Shown here: piece by piece, positions 7,267-12,889 of the stretch
Layout: the number at the start of each line of letters is the position of its first letter
Position numbering within the stretch: the stretch's first letter is position 1
DNA from: Planctomycetia bacterium
GTDB lineage: Bacteria; Planctomycetota; Planctomycetia; Gemmatales; Gemmataceae
Direction of reading: 5' to 3'
Assembly (NCBI GenBank): GCA_025356615.1
Contig: JANXSH010000673.1
Location: 1 to 12,889, forward strand
DNA: 12,889 bases
The notes under the pieces: model-generated
The model's input: only the letters and a program-made list of their open reading frames with translations
Databases searched by the model: none
Told to the model about the DNA's origin: nothing
Translations under genes and position numbers: made by a program

Positions 7267-9174
7267 TCACCCCGCCACCCCCTCGAGTCCCGGTGCGGCG
7301 CCGTCGAGCAACTCCTTCAACTCGCGCGCGTCGATTACTTCCTTCTCGATGAGCCGCCTCGCGATCGCCTCGAGCGCGACGCGCCGTGCGCGCAAGATGC
7401 CGCGGACCTTGTCGGTGGCGACATCGATGATCTGGCGGATCTCCAGGTCGATCTCGCGGGCGGTCTCCTCGCTGTAGCCGCGGGGGCCTTCCGCCATCCC
7501 GCCCAGGAAGCCGGGGCCGTCTTGCTCTTGATAGCTGATCCGGCCCAGCCTGCTCATGCCGAACTGCTTGACCATGCGCCGGGCGATGTCGTTGACCGTC
7601 TCGAGGTCGCTCGTCGCGCCGTTGGATATCTCGGCGTAGACGAGTTCCTCCGCGAGGGTGCCGCCGAGGGCCACCTGGATCCGGCTCTCGAGTTCGGACT
7701 GCGTGACGAGGTAGCGGTCCTCGTCGGGCCGGCTCAGGACGTAGCCCAGCGCGCCGACGCCGCGCGGGATGATCGATATCTTGTGGACGGGGTGCGTGTT
7801 CGGCAGCGAGCAGGCGACGAGGGCGTGGCCGGCCTCGTGGTAGGCGACGCGGCGCTTCTCGTCGGCGTGCATGATGCGGCTCTTGCGCTCGAGGCCGACC
7901 GCGCCGCGCTCGATGGCCTCCTCCAGCTCGGCCATCGCGACGTGTTCCTTGCCGACGCGCGCGGCCATCAGGGCGGCCTCGTTGATGAAGTTCGCCAGGT
8001 CCGCCCCGGCGCTGCCGGGGGTCAGCGCGGCGATGCGGCGGAGGTCCACGTCCGGCCCGAGTTTCACGCCGCGCACATGGACCTCGAGGATCGCCTTGCG
8101 CCCGTTGATGTCGGGGCGATCGACGACGACGGTGCGGTCGAACCGTCCGGGCCGCAAGAGGGCCGGGTCGAGAGTCTCGGGGCGGTTCGTCGCGGCCATC
8201 AGGATGACGCCGCGGTCGGTCTCGAAGCCGTCCATTTCGACGAGCAGTTGGTTGAGCGTTTGTTCGCGCTCGTCGTGGCCGCCGGACACGTTGCCGGACC
8301 GCGTCTTGCCCAGCGCGTCGAGTTCGTCGATGAACACGATGCACGGTGCCTTGGCCTCGGCCTGGTCGAACAGGTCGCGCACGCGGGACGCCCCGACGCC
8401 GACGAACATCTCGACGAAGTCGCTTCCCGAGAGGCTGAAGAACGGCACCTCCGCCTCACCGGCGACGGCGCGGGCCAGGAGGGTTTTGCCAGTACCCGGC
8501 GGGCCGATGAGCAACACGCCGCGCGGGATGCGCCCGCCGAGGGCTTGGTACTTGTCGGCGTTGCGGAGGAAGTCGACGACCTCGCGCAGCTCGGCGACGG
8601 CCTCGTCGATGCCTGCCACGTCGAGGAATGTGACCTCGTCGTCGTCTTTTTCATTGAGCCGGTGCCGGCTGCGCCCGAACGAGAACGGCGAGTTACCGCC
8701 CGTCGCCCAGCGGAGTACGAGCAGGAGGGCGACCCCGACGAGGACGAAGATGAGGACCGTCATCAGGGCGTTGCCGACCGTCCGAAGGGTCGATTCCTCC
8801 TCGGCCCCCTGGTAGACGCCCGCCCCCTCGCGGAGCAGGGAGTACAACTCCTGGTCGCGCTCGAAGCCGATCCGCATGGTGCGGAAGGCGACCTTCTGGG
8901 TGTGGGACTTCTCGTCGCCGCCGGTCGAGACGCGGTCGGCGCTGATGATCTCGCCGCGCACGTCGGAGTGGCCGACCTGCACCTTGTCGAAGCGGACGTG
9001 GCCCGCCTCCCGGCTGACGCCGAGCGTCTGCACGAGGTCGCCGTATCCGACCGACTGGATGATCGGAGCGCGACTCGAGTAGAGCAGGAACAGACCAAGA
9101 CCGATCAGGATGCCCGCGAGCGCGGCGAGGCCAGGGAGCCACCGTCGGGCCTGTTTCGATCCACGCTTCGCCAT
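7267..9174 (-). CDS. ftsH: ATP-dependent zinc metalloprotease FtsH
   Basis: FtsH is a hexameric inner-membrane AAA+ protease that extracts and degrades membrane and cytosolic proteins. The 635-residue protein has the full family layout. There is a first membrane segment at about 12-33 (WLPGLAALAGILIGLGLFLL), an external domain to about 130, and a second membrane segment at about 132-157. The AAA module contains Walker A GPPGTGKT (residues 224-231), Walker B CIVFIDELDAL, and the second region of homology MAATNRPETLDPALLRPGRF. The protease domain contains HEAGH (residues 446-450), with catalytic Glu447 and zinc ligands His446 and His450. Asp523 in GATSDLE is the expected third ligand. The ATG at 9174 has a strong GGAGGAGGT site seven bases upstream. 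Nothing essential is missing. The redoxin gene lies about 100 bases upstream on the same strand; planctomycetes often carry several ftsH genes, so this may be one of a set. Confidence 0.97.
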   Translation of the reverse strand: MAKRGSKQARRWLPGLAALAGILIGLGLFLLYSSRAPIIQSVGYGDLVQTLGVSREAGHVRFDKVQVGHSDVRGEIISADRVSTGGDEKSHTQKVAFRTMRIGFERDQELYSLLREGAGVYQGAEEESTLRTVGNALMTVLIFVLVGVALLLVLRWATGGNSPFSFGRSRHRLNEKDDDEVTFLDVAGIDEAVAELREVVDFLRNADKYQALGGRIPRGVLLIGPPGTGKTLLARAVAGEAEVPFFSLSGSDFVEMFVGVGASRVRDLFDQAEAKAPCIVFIDELDALGKTRSGNVSGGHDEREQTLNQLLVEMDGFETDRGVILMAATNRPETLDPALLRPGRFDRTVVVDRPDINGRKAILEVHVRGVKLGPDVDLRRIAALTPGSAGADLANFINEAALMAARVGKEHVAMAELEEAIERGAVGLERKSRIMHADEKRRVAYHEAGHALVACSLPNTHPVHKISIIPRGVGALGYVLSRPDEDRYLVTQSELESRIQVALGGTLAEELVYAEISNGATSDLETVNDIARRMVKQFGMSRLGRISYQEQDGPGFLGGMAEGPRGYSEETAREIDLEIRQIIDVATDKVRGILRARRVALEAIARRLIEKEVIDARELKELLDGAAPGLEGVAG

Positions 9175-9194
9175 GCCGGAGACCTCCTCCGGGC

Positions 9195-9200
9195 ATTATA
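9195..9200 (-). promoter_or_regulatory. perfect -10 box (TATAAT) just upstream of ftsH
   Basis: Read on the minus strand, the 101-base gap between the redoxin gene and ftsH contains a perfect TATAAT. No good -35 hexamer is seen at 16-18 bases; the best windows, around GTGAAG/TGAAGT, are poor. Transcription from it would start near 9187-9189, inside or next to the GGAGGAGGT ribosome binding site, giving a leader of only about 14 bases. This is either a real promoter giving ftsH its own expression apart from the upstream pair, or a chance match. Confidence 0.35.
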
Positions 9201-9275
9201 GGGCGCGGCCCGAAAAAACTTCACCCTGAACCCTATGCGGGCAGTCTGCCTATCGACAACCGCGCCCGACCGCGC

Positions 9276-10025
9276 TTACTTCTTCCCGCCCCGGCCCTCG
9301 GCCCGAGCGATCTCGACCAGGAGCGTGCGGTTGTCGATGAACGGCTCTTCGCTCATGTTGATCCAGACGATCTTGCCCTTGCGATCGACCACGAAGGTGC
9401 CGTGCCTCAGCTCGCCCTCGCCCCCTCCCGGCTTGGGGTGATAGACGCCGTAAGCCTGGGCGACCTTGTTGCCCGGATCGGAGAGGACGGGGAAGGTGAA
9501 CGCGCCAAATGCGGCGAACTGCTTCTTCGTCTGCTCCGCCGAGTCGGGGCTGATGGCGATCACGCGGGCACCGAGTTCGCTGAATTTCGCGAGATCCTTG
9601 TCCAACGCTTTGAGTTGGCCGACGCAATGGGGACAGTCGTACCCGAGGTAGAAGACGATGACGATCGGCCCCTCGGCCTGTGTCTTGCCCAGGGACCACG
9701 GCTTGCCGCCCACATCGTCGAGGGTGAAGTCCGGCGCTCGCGCTCCGAGCAGGAGCGGGGCGTGTGTCGGGATCGGCTCGAACGCCGGGTCGCTGATGGT
9801 TCGTTCGAGAGACTCCGAAAGGGGTTCGTAGCCGCGCCCCTCGAGGTACTTCTCGACATCCTGGCCGAGGTCCGATTCGCCCTTGGCGGAGGTGGGGAAG
9901 AACGCCCGATAGCCTGCGAGCGCGAGGAAGCCGACCCCGACGAGCATCAGCACGCAGACGAAGACGAGTTGGCCGCGCGGCAACCCGGCGGGGGTGGGGA
10001 CGGAGGCTTCGGGAGAAGTCGTCAT
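9276..10025 (-). CDS. membrane-anchored AhpC/TSA-type redoxin with CPHC motif
   Basis: The 249-residue product has a cytoplasmic tail of about 18 residues and one hydrophobic anchor at about 19-43. After a linker comes a thioredoxin-fold redoxin domain from about residue 95: LLLGARAPDFTLDDVGGKPW, then IVIVFYLGYDCPHC with Cys131 and Cys134 as a CxxC pair, then ARVIAISPDS and FPVLSDPGNKVAQAYGVY. A late HGTFVVDRKGKIVWINMS strand pair is typical of AhpC/TSA and TlpA-like proteins. The domain probably faces the periplasm and carries out thiol-disulfide exchange or peroxide reduction; which of these cannot be told from sequence. It lies 18 bases downstream of the small secreted protein gene on the same strand, so the two are likely one operon. 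The Shine-Dalgarno sequence is weak. Confidence 0.88.
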   Translation of the reverse strand: MTTSPEASVPTPAGLPRGQLVFVCVLMLVGVGFLALAGYRAFFPTSAKGESDLGQDVEKYLEGRGYEPLSESLERTISDPAFEPIPTHAPLLLGARAPDFTLDDVGGKPWSLGKTQAEGPIVIVFYLGYDCPHCVGQLKALDKDLAKFSELGARVIAISPDSAEQTKKQFAAFGAFTFPVLSDPGNKVAQAYGVYHPKPGGGEGELRHGTFVVDRKGKIVWINMSEEPFIDNRTLLVEIARAEGRGGKK

Positions 10026-10043
10026 GGTTGATCCGTGTCGAGG

Positions 10044-10559
10044 TCAGGGGCGGCGGAAGCACATCAACATCATCCCCGCCGCGACCATGCAGGCACCACT
10101 CACGCCGAGCATGATCCACGCGATCGACGGTTTCTCGAGGCGGGGCGACTCGGCCTCGGACTCGTCCCCGTCCGGTTGGGAGGAGAAGGTAAGGCGACAA
10201 CACGGCTTGCTGAAACTGAGCAAGACGCGCGGGGGCGTGATCGTCTTGCCATCGCTCCGCAGGGTAATGATTTCGGCTTCCGTCTTCTTACCAGGAATCG
10301 TCACTCCGACGAGATAAGCCGAACCGGCGGGCAAGGGAAACGACCCCCTCCCCTCCTCGTCGCACTCGCCCTCGGCGAGCGTCTGGCCGGCGAAATCGAG
10401 GACGCGGATGCGCGTATCCTTGACGCCGACGCCGTCATGCTGGACGCTGACTTCGAGCCACCCCTTGACGAGGGTAAACGTCGCCTGCGGCTCGGCGGCG
10501 GAGACGGACGATCCCATACCCAGGAGAAGGAGGAGCAGACCAAGGGGTTTCGTGAGCAT
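10044..10559 (-). CDS. small secreted protein, beta-sandwich-like domain and C-terminal anchor
   Basis: The 171-residue product starts with a signal peptide (MLTKPLGLLLLLLGMGSSVS, cleavage likely after SAA). The middle resembles a carboxypeptidase-regulatory or DUF4198-like beta-sandwich: WLEVSVQHDGVGVKDTRIRV, then the turn GECDEEGRGSFPLPAG followed by YLVGVTIPG. This pattern is seen in exported binding or structural proteins. An adjacent Cys pair (Cys120-Cys121, in SKPCCRL) and a hydrophobic C-terminal segment at about 144-168 ending in FRRP follow, suggesting a tail anchor. The ATG at 10559 is chosen because it begins the signal peptide and has AGAGG five bases upstream. A longer in-frame ATG at 10976 would run into the divergent gene and lacks a signal peptide. 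The gene lies 18 bases before the redoxin gene. Function is unknown; the Cys pair may be a redox partner of the redoxin. Confidence 0.75.
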   Translation of the reverse strand: MLTKPLGLLLLLLGMGSSVSAAEPQATFTLVKGWLEVSVQHDGVGVKDTRIRVLDFAGQTLAEGECDEEGRGSFPLPAGSAYLVGVTIPGKKTEAEIITLRSDGKTITPPRVLLSFSKPCCRLTFSSQPDGDESEAESPRLEKPSIAWIMLGVSGACMVAAGMMLMCFRRP

Positions 10560-10730
10560 GGGAACCTCTCGTACAGGGGTGACGCGGCCGGCGAGGATCG
10601 CGGATTGCCCTCCCCTCATCGTATCGCCCCCGCGCGAAGCGGGCAACGCCGCCAGGTCACGATCCCTCGTTGGTCTGTCGCCGACCGCGTCGTGGCTCTC
10701 ATAATGCTCTCGGAATTCGTCCCGGTGCGC

Positions 10731-10772
10731 TGTACGCTCCCCGCCCGTGAATATGCGTACACCGTCGGGGAG
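10731..10772 (+). promoter_or_regulatory. crossing inverted repeats over the ribosome binding site of the Toprim-DUF3987 gene
   Basis: Two inverted repeats interlock here. TGTACGC (10731-10737) pairs with GCGTACA (10755-10761), and CTCCCCG (10737-10743) pairs with CGGGGAG (10766-10772). The second right arm overlaps the Shine-Dalgarno sequence GGGGAGG in front of the ATG at 10780. The pairs cross, so they could act as alternative structures, a pseudoknot, or a DNA operator (first repeat) next to an occluded ribosome binding site (second repeat). The 221-base divergent gap 10560-10779 otherwise shows no confident promoter. Confidence 0.35.
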
Positions 10773-10779
10773 GTCACTC

Positions 10780-12889
10780 ATGGTCCTGTTCGATCCGGTC
10801 GAGGCCCTGGCGCACGAGCGGGGGTTCGACGCGAAGTTCCTCCGGGAAATGGGCGTGGAGGTGGACGGCGCGGGGATCAAGATCCTGTATTCCGACCTGG
10901 AGGGGAAGGGGAAGTTCCACCGCCGGCGCAACCCCACGGGGGTGCTGCCGCGATTCGCGCAACCGGCGGGCGTCAAGTCGATGCCCTACGGGCTGTGGCG
11001 GATCGACCGGATGTCCCCCCGGAATCGGCTCTACCTCACGGAGGGCGAGACCGACACCTGGGCGATGTGGTCGGCGGGGCTACCCGCGTTGGGCCTGCCG
11101 GGGGCGCAGTCGGTCCAGTGCCTGGAGTCGGAGTGCCTCCTGGGCCTCGACTGGATCGGGGTCTGCCAGGACAACGACCGCGCCGGGGTCGAGTTCTCGC
11201 TGCGGATCCGCGACCGGCTGGTGCAACTGGGCTACCTCGGCACGCTGGTCGCGATCACGATGCCCAGGGACATCAAGGACGTGTGCGAGTTGCGCCTGCG
11301 CGACCCGGAGAAGTTCCGCGATGTCCTGTACCAGTGCGAGATGTACGGCGTCGAGATGCTGCCGACCCGGCGGACGGAGGAGGTCCGCCGCGAGGAGACC
11401 GGGGGCTGGCCTCCCCTGGTGCCGCTGAACCGGGAGCCGGACGTGCCCGCGTTCCCGTTCGCGGCGCTGCCCCTGCGACTGCGGGCGTTCGTCGATGAGG
11501 TGGCGATCTCCCTGCCGTGCCCGCCGGACTATGTGGGGGTGCCGTTGCTGGTGGTAGCGTCGGGGGCGATCGGGGCGAGCCGGGCCATCGCGGTGACGCG
11601 GAGCCACGTCCAGAGCGCGTGCCTGTTCGGGGCGGTGGTCGGCTCGCCGGGCTGCGGCAAGTCGCCGGCGCTGAAGATGGCGGTCGATCCGCTGCGCAAA
11701 GCGGATGGCGTGGCGCGGGCTACCTGGAAGCGGGAGCGGAAGTCCTACGAGCGGGCCAAGGAGGCCCACGAGACGGAGAGGAAGGGCCGGGCCAAGCGGG
11801 GTCGGGAGAGTGAACCGCCGCCGGACGAGCCGACGCCCCCGGTGCTGCGACGGCACACGGTCGGGGACGCGACGACCGAGGCGCTGGTGCCGATCATGCA
11901 GGACAACCCGCGCGGGTTCGTGATGGTGCGCGACGAGCTGGTCGGCTGGGTCGCGTCGATGGACCAGTACCGCGACCGGGGCCGGGGGGCGGACCAGCAG
12001 TTCTGGCTGTCGGTCTGGTCGGGGGAGGACGTGGTCGTGGACCGCAAGAAGACGCACGAGGCGGGGCCGTTGACGGCGACGGGGCCGTTCGTGAGCGTCA
12101 TCGGGAGCCTGACCCCGGACAAGCTGCCGACGTTGCGCGGCGACCGGGGCAAGGGGCCGGTGGTGCTGGACGGCTTCATCGACCGGATCCTGGTGAGCTA
12201 CCCGCCGGAGATGCCCGCGGTCGAGGAGAAGTTCTGGGAGGTGGATGACTCGACGAAGGCGAGGTTCGGCCTGGTGATCGAGCGCCTCCTGGGCCTGGGC
12301 ATGACGCCGGTCCGGGAGGAGGGGGAGACGCGCTGGGATCCGGTGGTCATCCCGCTCGACGACGAGGGCCGGGAGGTGTACCGGGCCTACACCAAGCGCC
12401 TGGCGGAGGAGCGTCGGGCGGACGACTTCCTGCCGGCCCTGGTCGGGGTGTGGTCCAAGATGCGGGGCTACGTCTGCCGGCTGGCGCTGGTGGTGCGGTG
12501 CCTGCGCTGGGCCGACGGCGAGGTGGCCGACCTGGACGCGACGGTCGAGGCGGACGACATGACGCGGGCGGTGATGCTGGCGGAATACTTCCAGGGCCAC
12601 GCCCGCAAGGTGCACGCGGCGATGGACAGCGACCCCAACGCGGCGGCGGCGGGGCGGGTGGTGCGCTGGATCGTGAAGAAGGGGCAAAAGGTCTTTACCC
12701 GCCGGGAGCTGTACAACTCGCACCGGGCCACGTTCAAAAGCCCGGAGGAACTGGAGCCGGTCCTGAGGTTGCTCGAGCAGTTGGGATACGTCCGGCTGAC
12801 GGTGGGTGTCGAGCGAAGCGGGCCTGGGCGGAAGCCGAGTCCGAACTACGAAATCAACCCGCAGCTGCTCGCGCAGAATACGCACAATA
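10780..12889 (+). CDS. Toprim plus DUF3987 P-loop ATPase (replicative primase/helicase-like), 3' partial
   Basis: The frame is open from the ATG at 10780 to the right edge (703 full codons), with GGAGG six bases upstream. A Toprim domain (about 83-155) shows LYLTEGETD with Glu88, and QDNDRAG with Asp131 and Asp133 as the DxD pair. From about 230 a DUF3987 module follows: a P-loop GSPGCGKS (residues 288-295), a highly charged Lys/Arg/Glu and Pro insert (about 308-348), a Walker B-like FVMVRDE (380-386) followed by LVGWVASMDQYRDRG, then FVSVIGSLTPDKLP and DGFIDR (464-469). The end (about 625-697) looks like a winged helix followed by the GPGRKPSPNYEINP tail common in the family. No zinc-ribbon primase head is present. 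Proteins of this type sit in plasmids, prophages and integrated elements and are thought to act in DNA replication. The family usually ends soon after this tail, so only a few residues are probably missing. Confidence 0.88.
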   Translation, partial: MVLFDPVEALAHERGFDAKFLREMGVEVDGAGIKILYSDLEGKGKFHRRRNPTGVLPRFAQPAGVKSMPYGLWRIDRMSPRNRLYLTEGETDTWAMWSAGLPALGLPGAQSVQCLESECLLGLDWIGVCQDNDRAGVEFSLRIRDRLVQLGYLGTLVAITMPRDIKDVCELRLRDPEKFRDVLYQCEMYGVEMLPTRRTEEVRREETGGWPPLVPLNREPDVPAFPFAALPLRLRAFVDEVAISLPCPPDYVGVPLLVVASGAIGASRAIAVTRSHVQSACLFGAVVGSPGCGKSPALKMAVDPLRKADGVARATWKRERKSYERAKEAHETERKGRAKRGRESEPPPDEPTPPVLRRHTVGDATTEALVPIMQDNPRGFVMVRDELVGWVASMDQYRDRGRGADQQFWLSVWSGEDVVVDRKKTHEAGPLTATGPFVSVIGSLTPDKLPTLRGDRGKGPVVLDGFIDRILVSYPPEMPAVEEKFWEVDDSTKARFGLVIERLLGLGMTPVREEGETRWDPVVIPLDDEGREVYRAYTKRLAEERRADDFLPALVGVWSKMRGYVCRLALVVRCLRWADGEVADLDATVEADDMTRAVMLAEYFQGHARKVHAAMDSDPNAAAAGRVVRWIVKKGQKVFTRRELYNSHRATFKSPEELEPVLRLLEQLGYVRLTVGVERSGPGRKPSPNYEINPQLLAQNTHN

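Noticed and set aside
7522..9201. 559-codon open frame on the plus strand
   Set aside because: It is the antisense shadow of ftsH, whose motifs are complete on the minus strand; the plus product is low-complexity and acidic/Ala/Val-rich without a family pattern.
9201..9222. GC-rich stem next to an A-run (GGGC/GCCC then AAAAAA) as a terminator
   Set aside because: On neither strand is the short stem followed by a T-run in the transcribed direction, so it does not have terminator form.
10560..10976. N-terminal extension of the small secreted protein to an ATG at 10976
   Set aside because: The extension runs through the start of the divergent gene and would bury the signal peptide that begins at 10559, where there is also a good ribosome binding site.
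10035..11498. 487-codon plus-strand frame crossing the divergent promoter region
   Set aside because: It overlaps three better-supported genes in other frames and its product is Gly/Arg/Pro-rich with no motif.
11080..12885. 601-codon open frame on the minus strand
   Set aside because: It is the antisense shadow of the Toprim-DUF3987 gene; its product is dominated by Arg, Pro, His and Leu with no domain pattern, as expected for high-GC antisense frames.

Overview
The window is high-GC bacterial chromosome, most likely from a planctomycete of the Gemmata lineage (Gemmataceae). The evidence for this is the short N-terminal repeat-companion domain (TIGR02996 type) joined to leucine-rich repeats, a PTS EIIA-like domain of the kind planctomycetes attach to a DNA-binding head, a DUF4349 lipoprotein, a DUF885 protein, and a Toprim-DUF3987 protein. 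No rRNA, tRNA or CRISPR array was seen.

Layout. Positions 1-1427 (+): the end of an EIIA-type gene, then 21 bases later a DUF4349 lipoprotein gene. Positions 1390-5708 (-): a tight three-gene run in the order glgC-like, TIGR02996/LRR protein, exported DUF885 protein, with gaps of 14 and 24 bases. The DUF885 gene converges on and overlaps the DUF4349 gene by 38 bases. Positions 5709-7266: a mosaic, gene-poor and partly AT-richer stretch. It holds a long imperfect hairpin, a 5' remnant of an IS701-like transposase, and one credible orphan gene on the minus strand (6528-6926). Positions 7267-10559 (-): ftsH, a membrane-anchored redoxin with a CPHC motif, and a small secreted, C-terminally anchored protein. 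The last two lie 18 bases apart; ftsH appears to have its own -10 box. Positions 10780-12889 (+): a divergent gene for a Toprim plus DUF3987 P-loop protein that runs off the right edge. It resembles replication proteins of plasmids, phages and integrated elements, so the right edge may be the start of a mobile element.

The most interesting observation is that the ADP-glucose pyrophosphorylase-like protein lacks both the Arg and the Lys of the N-terminal nucleotide-binding loop. These are the two positions that separate catalytic small subunits from non-catalytic large subunits in plants. It may therefore be a regulatory or repurposed paralogue. Other items to check are the orphan gene at 6528-6926, the 66-base hairpin at 6010-6075, and crossing inverted repeats that cover the ribosome binding site of the Toprim-DUF3987 gene.
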